Origin: Stenotrophomonas acidaminiphila
Lineage (GTDB): Bacteria > Pseudomonadota > Gammaproteobacteria > Xanthomonadales > Xanthomonadaceae
NCBI RefSeq assembly: GCF_001431595.1
Contig: NZ_LDJO01000001.1
Span: forward strand, 1 to 52,609
Direction of reading: 5' to 3'
DNA length: 52,609 nt
In this document: positions 10,106 through 19,902 of the stretch, in pieces
Numbering within the stretch: position 1 is the first letter of the stretch
Layout: each line of letters starts with the position of its first letter
Notes under the pieces: generated by a model
Database searches by the model: none
What the model saw: the letters and a program-made list of their open reading frames with translations, nothing else
What the model was told of the DNA's origin: nothing
Translations under genes and position numbers: made by a program

Positions 10106-10134
10106 ATTATGCATTAAAATAGACCGGTCGTCTA
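10106..10134 (-). promoter_or_regulatory. Promoter with TAGAC/GTCTA palindromic operator
   Basis: On the reverse strand TAGACG (10134-10129) and CATAAT (10111-10106) are 17 bases apart, the ideal -35/-10 spacing. The palindrome TAGAC-CGGTC-GTCTA (10120-10134) covers the -35 element. It resembles the operators I recall for NemR-type repressors, so autorepression is likely. The assignment of the binding protein is inference. Confidence 0.6.
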
Positions 10135-10278
10135 CATCTCGGATTCAATCAACACGAAGACAGCCATAGCGCCTATCGGTCCCGCAGCCCTCGCGGAGTA
10201 AACCGGCTTTGGCCGGCGCGTCGGGCCGCCTCGATCAGCGCCGTGCTGGCCGGGCTGTCCTTGCCGGCGAAAGCGTAG
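10135..10278. other. Junction segment without identifiable gene
   Basis: No complete gene is seen. On the reverse strand an open frame ends at 10173 and reads ARFYAFAGKDSPAST, then ALIEAARRAGQ, which looks like genuine protein tail sequence rather than shadow. I cannot assign a family to it. It abuts the hsdR 3' fragment and is probably another recombination leftover. Confidence 0.35.
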
Positions 10279-10470
10279 AAGCGCGCCGTCGCCAATTCCG
10301 ACAAGGCCAATGCAAAGCTTGAGCACGACAAGGCGCTGTCCAACGCAGTGATGTCGCTGATGGCCGACCACATCGAGCTATTCAAGCAGTTCAGCGACAA
10401 TCCCGGCTTCAAGACTTGGCTTACAGATGCCAGCTTCAGGGCGACCTATCACCCACCAGCAGGTCCGTAG
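10279..10470 (+). pseudogene. hsdR: hsdR fragment (extreme C-terminus)
   Basis: The open frame reads AVANSDKANAKLEHDKAL, then ADHIELFKQFSDNPGF and KTWLTDASFRATY before a natural TAG stop. These match the characteristic end of type I restriction R subunits (EHDKAL, ELFKQF-DN-F, WL-D-F--TY). It is in the same orientation as the hsdR piece at 3-140. In an intact HsdR about 130-200 residues would separate them; here about 10.1 kb of foreign DNA does. An in-frame stop at 10276 closes the fragment upstream. The next 245 bases to the integrase hold a run of nine C (10510-10518) and no gene. Confidence 0.75.
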
Positions 10471-10715
10471 GTCAACCTGCTGACTTCGCGTGGTTGGTTT
10501 ACGGGATCGCCCCCCCCCGGCGCATGCCCACGCACGCAGACGCAGACTGCGGCAGCCTCGACGCCAGACACCCCAACGGAGGTGTCGCCGCGCCAGAGGT
10601 CGGTTGACACAGCGGTGATCCAGCACTAAACCCAGCCAACATGCCCGTCGGACAGGGGTAATAAGCCTGTCTGCTTGAGCACGTGGTTGTAGTAACTGTT
10701 GAGCCGCGGTAGTTG
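10471..10715. other. Gene-free segment between the hsdR fragment and the integrase
   Basis: No gene, tRNA end or recognisable repeat is seen here apart from a nine-base C run at 10510-10518. Confidence 0.4.
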
Positions 10716-11912
10716 CTACTTCCCGGCGCAGGTGGTCTCACTAGCGAGTTGATACAAGTAGTCCGCCCACGCCTGCATCATTTTTTTCCGCTCCGCCAAG
10801 TGCGCGGTGCGGTTATAGGCCCGCCCAAGCGGATCCCGGACTGCATGGGCAAGCTGGTGCTCGATGAAGTCCGGTCGGAACCCAAGCACCTCGTCCAGCA
10901 CGGTACGAGCCATTGCGCGGAAGCCGTGCCCAGTCATCACGCTCCCGTCGTAGCCCATTGTCCGTAGGGCCACGTTGATTGTGTTCTCGCTCATAGGCCT
11001 GGACGCGCCGCGGACACTTGGAAAGACGTACTCGCTCCGCTGTGTCAGAGGGTGGAGCTCCCGGAGGATCGCAATTGCTTGGGTTGCCAAGGGGACGATA
11101 TGGGGCGTCTTGGTCTTCGAGGCCGTATAACGCCACTCAGCGCCCTCCAGGTCGATGTCAGCCCATCGGGCGCTTCGCAGCTCACCTGGGCGAACGAAGA
11201 AGAGCGGAGCGAGCTTGAGGGCGGCTGTGGTGACTGGCGAGCCCTGGTAGGCATCGATGGCCCTAAGCAGCTCCCCGATCTTTGCGGGCTCCGTCAGTGC
11301 GGCAAGATGGGTTGTCTTCGGTTGCTCCAGAGCGCCCGTCAGGTCGGCCGCGGGGTTCCGCTCAGCGCGGCCGGTGGCGATGGCGTAGCGGAACACCTGG
11401 CCCGCGTGCGCTCGGGCGCGGTGGGCGGTCTCTATCACTCCGCGACGCTCAAGCTTTCGCAACGCATCCAGAAGCAGCGGCGCAGTCACTTCTGTGATCG
11501 GCAAGTCTCGGATGCCGGCCATGTCCTTCTCGATCAGTCGGCGCTCGCGCTTTACAGACTGAGGGCTCAACCCCTCCTTGGCGCGCTTCTCCAGCAACTC
11601 CAAGCCAACGGCGCCGAAGGTGGTCGCAGCCTGCCCGGCCTTTGTGATGCGCTCTACGCGAGCCACGTGCGCAGGATTCGCGCCAGATCGGACCAGGGCC
11701 CGAAGTCGGTCTCGCTCTGCACGAGCGTCGGCCAGCCCCATGGTTGGGTATTCGCCAAGGGTGATCATGCTCGCCTGGCCGGCGTGCCGGTAGCGGTACC
11801 GCCAGACTTTGGCGCTACTCGGGCGTACCTCGAGGCATAGGCCCTGAGCATCAGCGACGCGATACGCGCGCTCACGCGGCTTCTGGGCTCGGATCTTGGT
11901 GTCAGTGAGCAT
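10716..11912 (-). CDS. int: Tyrosine site-specific integrase, P4/DUF4102 type
   Basis: This recombinase of 398 residues inserts and excises genomic islands at tRNA genes. The N-terminal arm-binding domain (DUF4102) reads MLTDTKIRAQKPRERAYRV. The C-terminal catalytic domain shows the first Arg in FFVRPGELRSARW, the HxxR box in GHGFRAMART, His in IEHQLAHAV and the nucleophile Tyr in GRAYNRTAHL. All catalytic residues are present, so the gene appears functional. The start ATG at 11912 fits the family N-terminus; the frame is open to a GTG at 11975 but that extension is made of repeat sequence. It lies 177 bases from the tRNA-Ile2 gene, whose 3' end faces it, the usual arrangement for P4-like islands. 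Confidence 0.93.
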   Translation of the reverse strand: MLTDTKIRAQKPRERAYRVADAQGLCLEVRPSSAKVWRYRYRHAGQASMITLGEYPTMGLADARAERDRLRALVRSGANPAHVARVERITKAGQAATTFGAVGLELLEKRAKEGLSPQSVKRERRLIEKDMAGIRDLPITEVTAPLLLDALRKLERRGVIETAHRARAHAGQVFRYAIATGRAERNPAADLTGALEQPKTTHLAALTEPAKIGELLRAIDAYQGSPVTTAALKLAPLFFVRPGELRSARWADIDLEGAEWRYTASKTKTPHIVPLATQAIAILRELHPLTQRSEYVFPSVRGASRPMSENTINVALRTMGYDGSVMTGHGFRAMARTVLDEVLGFRPDFIEHQLAHAVRDPLGRAYNRTAHLAERKKMMQAWADYLYQLASETTCAGK

Positions 11913-11975
11913 GTGAGTCAGCGATGTGTGAGTCAGCCGATGGAGGGGGGCTGATTGACTCACAGCGTGACTCAC
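11913..11975. repeat. Four copies of an 8-mer upstream of int
   Basis: GTGAGTCA occurs at 11913-11920 and 11928-11935 (15 bases apart, within a near-perfect direct repeat). Its inverse TGACTCAC occurs at 11956-11963 and 11968-11975. The array fills the space immediately before the integrase ATG. Such arrays are typical of arm-type sites for the integrase or of an excisionase/repressor operator. The role is inferred from position. Confidence 0.65.
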
Positions 11976-12088
11976 TTCCTGGGCGGATTCAACTGGACGA
12001 CCATGGACAGCGGTGAGCGATAAGCCAAGTAAAATGCTTGCTCTGAAGTTGTCGAGTGGACTGCTCTGGACGTCAATGGATGGCTATT

Positions 12089-12164
12089 TGGTGGGCCCAC
12101 CAGGATTCGAACCTGGAACCAAAGGATTATGAGTCCTCTGCTCTAACCGTTGAGCTATAGGCCC
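12089..12164 (-). tRNA. tRNA-Ile2 (anticodon CAU, lysidine type), island attachment locus
   Basis: A 76-base cloverleaf includes an encoded CCA. The acceptor stem GGGCCTA pairs with TGGGCCC, the anticodon stem GAGGA pairs with TCCTT, the loop is CTCATAA giving anticodon CAU, and the T arm is CCAGG-TTCGAAT-CCTGG. Positions 4-69 and 5-68 are C-G pairs, the determinants by which TilS recognises tRNA-Ile2 rather than elongator tRNA-Met; C34 would be modified to lysidine to read AUA. Annotation programs may label it Met. The 3' end faces the integrase, so this is probably the attachment site; no second copy of the 3' end was seen in the window. Confidence 0.93.
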
Positions 12165-12233
12165 GCTGCCGGTGGGCAAGTGTAGTGGAGGCCGCGGCAG
12201 GCGGCCACCGCCGGCGGCTCCGGCATGCGCGGC

Positions 12234-14567
12234 TCAGTGCGTGGACTGCGAGTACGGGCGGGCGTCGGGCCGGGTGCCCCAGTCGCGGTTGGGCGTGGCC
12301 TGCATCGTGAAGCGCAGCTCGCCGCCGGCCATGATCTCGTCGTGGCGCAGGAACGCACGGTCCAGCGGCTTGCCTTCGAGGGTGACGCTGCCGATGTAGG
12401 GATGGGCCTCGTCCAGGTTCTCGGCGATGAGGGTGAAGTGCTTGCCGTTGGGCAGGTTCAGGCGCGCACGCGGCAGGAACGGGCGGCCGATGATGTACTC
12501 GTTGCTCCCCGGCGCGACCGGGTAGAAGCCCAATGCGGTGAACACGTACCACGCCGACATCTGCCCGAGGTCGTCGTTGCCGGCCAGGCCGTCCGGGCGC
12601 GGCGCGTACTGGGTGTCCATGATCCGCTTCAGCCGGGCCTGGGTGCGCCACGGCTGGCCGGCGTAGGCATACAGGTAGGCGACGTGGTGGCTGGGCTCGT
12701 TGCCGTGCGCGTACCAGCCGATCAGGCCGGTGATGTCTTCCATGTGCTCGAACACCGCCGGGTCCACCTTCGCATCGAACACCTCGTCGAGCCGTTGCAG
12801 CAGCCTGTCCGCACCGCCGTGCGCGGCGGCCAGCCCGGCCACGTCCTGTGGCACGTACCACGAGTACTGCCACGCATTGCCTTCGGTGTAGTCGCTGCCG
12901 TAGCCGCTGGCGGCCGGATCGAACGGCTCGCGGAAGCTGCCGTCGCGCCTGCGCGCGCGCATGAAGCCGGTGGACGGATCGAAGGCGTGTTTCCAGTTGC
13001 CGGCGCGCTTGGTGAATTCCGCGGCGATATCGTCCCGCCCCATGGCCCTGGCCATGCGCGCGATGCTCCAGTCGTCGTAGGCGTACTCCAGGGTCTTGCT
13101 CGCCGCCTCGCCTTCCTCGTCGATCGGCACCCAACCCAGTTCGCGGTACTGGGCGATGCCGTCATAGGGGCCGTAGTCGGCACTGGCGACCATCGCCTGC
13201 AGCGCCTCGTCGGCGTCGAAACCACGGATGCCCTTCATGTAGGCATCGGCGATCACCGGCACCGCGTGGTAGCCGATCATGCACCACGTCTCCAGGCCGT
13301 GGAACGACCATACCGGCAGGATCCCGTAGGGGCTTTCGCGGCGCGCGGCCAGCAGCGAGTTGACCATGTCGCTGCTGCGCCGCGGCGGCTGCAGCAGGGT
13401 CATCAGCGGGTGCAGCGCGCGATAGGTGTCCCACAGCGAGAAGGTCGAATAGTGGGTCCAGCCCTGCGCCTGGTGCACGGCGTTGTCGGGGCCGCGGTAG
13501 CGGCCATCGCTGTCCATGAACAGGGTCGGGCCGAGCATGCTGTGGTACAGCGCGGTGTAGAACGCGGTGCGCTGCGCCGGCGGTGCGTCCACCTCCACCG
13601 CCGCCAGCGCCTGCGCCCACTGCGCACGCGCGGCGGCGCGGATGCCGTCGAAATCCCACCCGGGCGCTTCGGCATCGAGGTTGGCGATCGCGCTGTCCTC
13701 GCTGACCGGCGAGATCGACACCTTGACCAGCAGTGGCTCGCGGCCGCCGGGGCCGAAGTCGAAACTGCCGACCAGTTGCCGGCCCTCGATCTGCGCACGC
13801 GCGCCCGGGTCCTTGTCCGCCGGCGGCGGGAAGCCACGGTAGACGACATCGCTTTCGGTGTCGTGGAAAGCGTGACCGCGCAGCGGCCGCGAGAAGCGCA
13901 TGGCGAAGTACAGCTGCCGTCCCGGCGCCCAGCCGCGGGTCTGGCGGTAACCGGTCACGGTGCCATCCGCACGCAGCCGCAGGCGCGACCACAGGATCTT
14001 GCCCGGGTAGTCGTACATGCTGGTGCGCAGGTCGACCAGCACATGCGCCGGCCGCTCCGCGGGGAAGGCATAGCGGTGCATGCCCACGCGCGCGCTGGCG
14101 GTGAGTTCGGCGCGCACCCCGGAGTCGTCCAGGGTGACGGCGTAGTAGCCCGGCTCGGCGCGCTCGCTGCGGTGGTCGAAGCGCGAGGTGTAGCCGCTGC
14201 CCGGCCGGGCGACGTCGCCACGCTCGTACTTCACCTCGCCGCTGAGCGGCATCAGCAGCACGTCGCCCAGGTCGGAGTGGCCGGTGCCGGAGAAGTGGGT
14301 ATGCGAGAAGCCGACGATGGTGGTGTCGTCATGCCGGTAGCCGGCGGCCCAGCCATAGCCGTCCCTGCGCGACCGGATCTGCGTGTCGGGGCTGAGCTGG
14401 ACCATGCCGTGCGGCACCGTCGCGCCCGGATAGGTGTGGCCCTCGCCACCAGTGCCGATGAACGGGTCGACCGCCGCCAGTGCGCGCTCGCCGGCACTCT
14501 CGCCGGCCATCGCCGTGCCTGCCAGCAGCACCAGCGCGACCATCCACTTCGCCTGTCCGACTGCCAT
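12234..14567 (-). CDS. Secreted glycoside hydrolase family 92 alpha-mannosidase
   Basis: This calcium-dependent exo-alpha-mannosidase (family role: alpha-1,2 and related linkages of N-glycans or mannans) has 777 residues. A signal peptide is visible ([15 protein letters not shown], cleavage near residue 22). The mature start [18 protein letters not shown] is the family's N-terminal hallmark. Later come [37 protein letters not shown] and [17 protein letters not shown], which hold the conserved catalytic/calcium residues. The start is MAVGQAK with GGGGA upstream. It is monocistronic, between the tRNA and rpoD. It likely acts in the periplasm or outside the cell on host or environmental glycans. 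Confidence 0.95.
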   Translation of the reverse strand: MAVGQAKWMVALVLLAGTAMAGESAGERALAAVDPFIGTGGEGHTYPGATVPHGMVQLSPDTQIRSRRDGYGWAAGYRHDDTTIVGFSHTHFSGTGHSDLGDVLLMPLSGEVKYERGDVARPGSGYTSRFDHRSERAEPGYYAVTLDDSGVRAELTASARVGMHRYAFPAERPAHVLVDLRTSMYDYPGKILWSRLRLRADGTVTGYRQTRGWAPGRQLYFAMRFSRPLRGHAFHDTESDVVYRGFPPPADKDPGARAQIEGRQLVGSFDFGPGGREPLLVKVSISPVSEDSAIANLDAEAPGWDFDGIRAAARAQWAQALAAVEVDAPPAQRTAFYTALYHSMLGPTLFMDSDGRYRGPDNAVHQAQGWTHYSTFSLWDTYRALHPLMTLLQPPRRSSDMVNSLLAARRESPYGILPVWSFHGLETWCMIGYHAVPVIADAYMKGIRGFDADEALQAMVASADYGPYDGIAQYRELGWVPIDEEGEAASKTLEYAYDDWSIARMARAMGRDDIAAEFTKRAGNWKHAFDPSTGFMRARRRDGSFREPFDPAASGYGSDYTEGNAWQYSWYVPQDVAGLAAAHGGADRLLQRLDEVFDAKVDPAVFEHMEDITGLIGWYAHGNEPSHHVAYLYAYAGQPWRTQARLKRIMDTQYAPRPDGLAGNDDLGQMSAWYVFTALGFYPVAPGSNEYIIGRPFLPRARLNLPNGKHFTLIAENLDEAHPYIGSVTLEGKPLDRAFLRHDEIMAGGELRFTMQATPNRDWGTRPDARPYSQSTH

Positions 14568-14651
14568 TGCCCGTCCCCTTGGATCGATCCAATTCCCATC
14601 GAAGATAACATCCGTCGCCATCGCGGTAACGGCGCGGCGCCACAAAACGAA

Positions 14652-14674
14652 AAGGCCCCGCGATGCGGGGCCTT
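14652..14674 (-). terminator. Rho-independent terminator of rpoD
   Basis: A perfect 10-bp stem AAGGCCCCGC/GCGGGGCCTT with a 3-base loop is followed on the reverse strand by a T-rich stretch. It lies 33 bases after the rpoD stop. Confidence 0.85.
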
Positions 14675-14706
14675 CTCTTCGGTGCCGCGGCGGGGCCGCA
14701 GGCCGG

Positions 14707-16560
<1,854 letters not shown>

Positions 16561-16603
16561 GTAGTGCTCGCGCCACCGGCTGGGGAAAGATAGAGAACCT
16601 ACT

Positions 16604-16612
16604 ATTATACCA
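16604..16612 (-). promoter_or_regulatory. rpoD promoter, extended -10
   Basis: On the reverse strand the sequence TGG-TATAAT is a perfect -10 hexamer with an upstream TGn extension, 44 bases before the rpoD start. No good -35 is seen at 16-18 bases, which suits an extended -10 promoter. Confidence 0.65.
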
Positions 16613-16652
16613 GCGCAGCATAACGCTTGCCGGGCGGTGGTTTCACGGCGCG

Positions 16653-17093
16653 TCAGGGTCTGAGCAGGAAGGTCACCGGTCCATCGTTGACCAGGCTGAC
16701 CACCATATGGGCCCCGAAGCGGCCGGTTTCCACCCCGCCTGCGTGTTTTTCACGGCAGATCGCCACCAATCGGTTGAATAGCCGTTCAGCCTCGGCCGGC
16801 GCCGCGGCGGTGCTGAAGCCCGGGCGCATGCCCGAACGGGTGTCGGCGGCCAGGGTGAACTGGCTGACCAGCAGCAGGCCGCCCCCGGTATCGCGCAGGG
16901 AACGGTTCATCCTGCCTGCATCGTCGGCGAAAACCCGGTATCCCAGCAGGCGCTCGGCCATCCGCGCCAATGCCGCCTCGTCGTCGCCCGGTTCCACGCC
17001 GACCAGCACCAGCACCCCCGGGCCGATCTGCCCGACCACTTCCTCCCCGACCGTGACCGACGCCTGGGTGACGCGCTGGATGAGGGAAAGCAT
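16653..17093 (-). CDS. dtd: D-aminoacyl-tRNA deacylase
   Basis: This proofreading enzyme of 146 residues hydrolyses D-aminoacyl-tRNAs (and Gly-tRNA-Ala). It shows the family start [13 protein letters not shown], the [15 protein letters not shown] motif and the C-terminal [11 protein letters not shown] with the Gly-Pro chiral selector. The start ATG at 17093 has AGGAG upstream, and the family N-terminus matches exactly. It is 92 bases upstream of the rpoD start on the same strand, and divergent from the acyltransferase gene. Confidence 0.97.
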   Translation of the reverse strand: MLSLIQRVTQASVTVGEEVVGQIGPGVLVLVGVEPGDDEAALARMAERLLGYRVFADDAGRMNRSLRDTGGGLLLVSQFTLAADTRSGMRPGFSTAAAPAEAERLFNRLVAICREKHAGGVETGRFGAHMVVSLVNDGPVTFLLRP

Positions 17094-17205
17094 GCGGGCT
17101 CCTGGCAAGGGGGAGCGGGCACGATATACCGCCCGGCACCGGCTGCGGGCAGGCGCTGCGGCGGCGCGGCCAGGTCCGCCACCCCGGCGGGCTAAACTTG
17201 CACGG

Positions 17206-18126
17206 ATGAAACCGGAACGCACCGCCTCGCTGTACTACCGCCTCGCCACCGGACTGACCGCGCTGCCCTGGCGCTGGCAACGCGCCCTGGCCGACGGCCT
17301 GGCCTGGCTGTGGCGGCGGCTGGATGCGCGCGAAAGCCGGGTGACGCGGCGCAATCTCGAGCTGGCCTACCCGGAGCTGTCCGCGCCGCAGCGCGCGCGC
17401 CTGCACCGCGACATCCTCAGGACCACCGCCCGCCAGGCGCTGGAGACCCTGTACCTGTGGACCCACGATCCCGCCACCAACCTGGCCCGGCACCTGCGCG
17501 AACGCCACGGCCAGGCGCTGTACGACGCGGCGCGAGCCTCCGGCAAGGGGGTGATCGTGGTCGCCCCGCACTACGGCAACTGGGAGCTGCTGAACCAGTG
17601 GCTGGCTTCGCGCGGGCCGTTCGCCTTCGTCTACGCCCCGCCCGAAAGCCCGGCCGGCAACGCCTTCCTGCAACTGGCCCGTGGCGGCGACAACGTGCGC
17701 CAGGTGCGCGCCGAAGGCCCGGCGGTACGGCAGCTGTTCAAGGTGCTCAAGGACGGCGGCACGGTCGCCATCCTGCCCGACCAGCAGCCGAAGAACGGCG
17801 ACGGCGTGTTCGTTCCGTTCTTCGGCGTGCAGGCGCTGACCATGACCCTGGTCAACCGCCTGGCCGAACGCACCGGTGCCACCGTGCTCTATGCCTGGTG
17901 CGAACGGATCGGCCCGGACATCGAGTTCGCCCTGCACGTGGAACCGGCGCCGGCTTCGATCGCCGACCCCGACCTGCAGGTCGCCGCCGGTACGCTGAGC
18001 GCGGGCATCGAAGCCATCGCCCGGCGCGATCCGGCGCAATACCAGTGGACCTACAAGCGCTACACGCTGCGCCCGCCCGGCAGCGGCGAAAGCGACCCGT
18101 ACGCCACCGAGCGCCACCCGCATTGA
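17206..18126 (+). CDS. LpxL/HtrB-family lipid A acyltransferase-like protein
   Basis: This membrane-associated acyltransferase of 306 residues is expected to add a secondary acyl chain to lipid A or a related lysophospholipid. The catalytic HX4E motif is [11 protein letters not shown] (His122, Glu127). The conserved [20 protein letters not shown] block and FFGVQALTM follow, and QYQWTYKRY near the end is typical of the family. An N-terminal hydrophobic stretch (about residues 14-36) suggests inner-membrane association. The start ATG at 17206 lacks a strong ribosome binding site. It is divergent from dtd. Which lipid A position it serves cannot be told. Confidence 0.9.
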   Translation: MKPERTASLYYRLATGLTALPWRWQRALADGLAWLWRRLDARESRVTRRNLELAYPELSAPQRARLHRDILRTTARQALETLYLWTHDPATNLARHLRERHGQALYDAARASGKGVIVVAPHYGNWELLNQWLASRGPFAFVYAPPESPAGNAFLQLARGGDNVRQVRAEGPAVRQLFKVLKDGGTVAILPDQQPKNGDGVFVPFFGVQALTMTLVNRLAERTGATVLYAWCERIGPDIEFALHVEPAPASIADPDLQVAAGTLSAGIEAIARRDPAQYQWTYKRYTLRPPGSGESDPYATERHPH

Positions 18127-18209
18127 ATGCGCATGCATGATGCCCCTGCAACACTGCGTCACCCCCGCGATCGATTGAATCGCCGGGCGCCGACCCCATT
18201 AGGTTGCCG

Positions 18210-19340
18210 ATGAACGCCACATCCCCCTCCCCCGCTGCCGCCCTTCCCTGCTTCGGCGAGACCGCGGCGATCCGTTGCGAACGCGCCGCCGCCGAACTGC
18301 GTGCAGGGCGGCCGCTGGTGATCGCCGAGGGCGACCGCCGCCTGGCCACGATGGCGCTGGACAGCGCCTCGCCGGCCGGCTTCGCCGCGTTCGCCCGGGC
18401 CGCGGACGACCGCCATTACCTGTTCCTGACCAGCCCGCGGGCGCGGACGCTGGGCATCGACAGCGCCCACGGCATCCGCATCGCACTGGCAGGGCAGGAC
18501 TTCGACACCCTGGCGGCGCTGGCCTACCTGCGCGACACACCCTCACCCGGCGGCCTTCCCAGCGAAGGCGACGCCCTGGATGCCGCCGCCGTCGAAGTGG
18601 CGCGCCTGGGCCTGCTGCTGCCGGCACTGGTCTCGACCACCCTGCATGCCGGCGACAGTGCGTTCGACGGCTGCCTGCACCTGGCCCTGGACGACCTGCG
18701 CTGCGGCGCCGCCCAGGCCGGCCAGGACTACGAGCTGGTGACGCGCTCGCCGGTGCCGCTGCGCGATGTCGGCATGACCGAGTTCGCGGTGTTCCGCGGC
18801 GGGGTGGCCCAACGCGACCAGGTCGCGGTCATCGTCGGCAGCCCCGACCTGCAGGGGGTGGTGCCGGTACGCGTGCACTCCTCGTGCCTGACCGGCGACC
18901 TGTTCGGTTCGCTCAAGTGCGATTGCGGCGACCAGCTGCGGCGCGCCCTGCGTACGCTCAAGGAACTGGGCGGCGGCATCCTGCTGTACCTGGACCAGGA
19001 GGGCCGCGGCACCGGCATCGCCGCCAAGATGCGCGCCTACGGCTACCAGCACGAAGGCCTGGACACCATCGACGCCGACGCGCAGCTGGGCTTCGGCGCG
19101 GACGAGCGCCGCTACGGCAGCGCGATCGCCATGCTGCGGGGCCTGGGCGTGCAGCGCATCCAGCTGCTGACCAACAACCCCACCAAGGTGCAGCACCTGC
19201 GCAACGCCGGCATCGAAGTGCTGGGCTGCATCCCGGTCACCGGACAGATCACCCCCGAGAACGAGCAGTACCTGCGCACCAAGGCCGCGCGGGCCGGCCA
19301 CCACCTGGATGTCGACGCGCTGATCATGTCCGCGCAGTGA
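18210..19340 (+). CDS. ribA: GTP cyclohydrolase II with degenerate N-terminal RibB-like domain
   Basis: This enzyme performs the first step of riboflavin synthesis, opening GTP to 2,5-diamino-6-ribosylamino-pyrimidinone phosphate. Of its 376 residues, the C-terminal half is a full GCH II domain: zinc cysteines in SSCLTGDLFGSLKCDCGDQ (C-x10-C-x-C), LDQEGRGTGIAAK, and QLLTNNPTKV. The N-terminal about 190 residues align in layout with RibB (RAGRPLVIAEGDRRLAT) but lack the acidic DREDE-type active-site motif, so DHBP synthase activity is unlikely. The start is ATG at 18210; an in-frame TTG at 18204 is possible. No FMN riboswitch was recognised upstream. Confidence 0.93.
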   Translation: MNATSPSPAAALPCFGETAAIRCERAAAELRAGRPLVIAEGDRRLATMALDSASPAGFAAFARAADDRHYLFLTSPRARTLGIDSAHGIRIALAGQDFDTLAALAYLRDTPSPGGLPSEGDALDAAAVEVARLGLLLPALVSTTLHAGDSAFDGCLHLALDDLRCGAAQAGQDYELVTRSPVPLRDVGMTEFAVFRGGVAQRDQVAVIVGSPDLQGVVPVRVHSSCLTGDLFGSLKCDCGDQLRRALRTLKELGGGILLYLDQEGRGTGIAAKMRAYGYQHEGLDTIDADAQLGFGADERRYGSAIAMLRGLGVQRIQLLTNNPTKVQHLRNAGIEVLGCIPVTGQITPENEQYLRTKAARAGHHLDVDALIMSAQ

Positions 19341-19395
19341 CCGCGGCCGTGCCGCGCGGATGACGGACCTCCCGGCGTCCCTGTATGGTCGCGCC

Positions 19396-19902
19396 ATGAT
19401 CGAACCGCCAAGCCTCCCCACCCTGCCTTCCGCCACGGACGACTGGCAGCCGCTGCCGGCCCGCGGCGCGCCCTTCGCCGCGATCGGCACGGGGCTGGCA
19501 TCGATGGCCGTGCTGCTGCTGGCCAGCGGCGTGCTGTCGCTGGTACTGCGCAATCCCTGGTGGCTGCCGAGCATGCTGGCCGCCGCCGGCGTCGGCCTGC
19601 TGGGCGGGGCCTGGATCGGCTGGCGCCGCCATCGCCGCACGTTCTGGCGGCTGGACCCGCAGGCGCTGGGCGTGCGCCGCGGCCACCTGTGGCAGAGCGA
19701 AAGCCACGTGCCGGTGTCGCGCGTGCAGCACCTGGACCTGCGCCGCGGCCCGCTGCAGCGCGCCGCCGACCTGGCGACCCTGGTCGTGCATACCGCGGGC
19801 ACCCGGATGAACACCGTCGCCATCGCTGGGCTGGCGCAGGAAGACGCCGAGCGCCTGCGCGACCGGCTCGCCCGCCAGCTCGACCACGACGACGCACTGT
19901 GA
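19396..19902 (+). CDS. Bacterial PH-domain membrane protein, YdbS-like
   Basis: This small inner-membrane protein of 168 residues has two transmembrane helices (about residues 28-47 and 52-70) followed by a bPH_2 domain: FWRLDPQALGVRRGHLW, HVPVSRVQHLDLRRGPLQR. Its function is not known; relatives occur as a pair with a larger three-domain protein, as here. The start at 19396 is preferred over 19360 because the extra residues add nothing conserved. The stop codon overlaps the next start (GTGA at 19899), so the two are translationally coupled. Confidence 0.85.
   Translation: MIEPPSLPTLPSATDDWQPLPARGAPFAAIGTGLASMAVLLLASGVLSLVLRNPWWLPSMLAAAGVGLLGGAWIGWRRHRRTFWRLDPQALGVRRGHLWQSESHVPVSRVQHLDLRRGPLQRAADLATLVVHTAGTRMNTVAIAGLAQEDAERLRDRLARQLDHDDAL

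Noticed and set aside
10203..10215. Terminator hairpin in the junction segment
   Set aside because: CCGGC/GCCGG forms a short stem with a weak T run on the reverse strand, but no gene with a convincing end precedes it and it may be coding sequence of a broken gene.
18127..18209. FMN riboswitch before ribA
   Set aside because: The 83-base gap is too short and lacks the conserved RFN-element segments.
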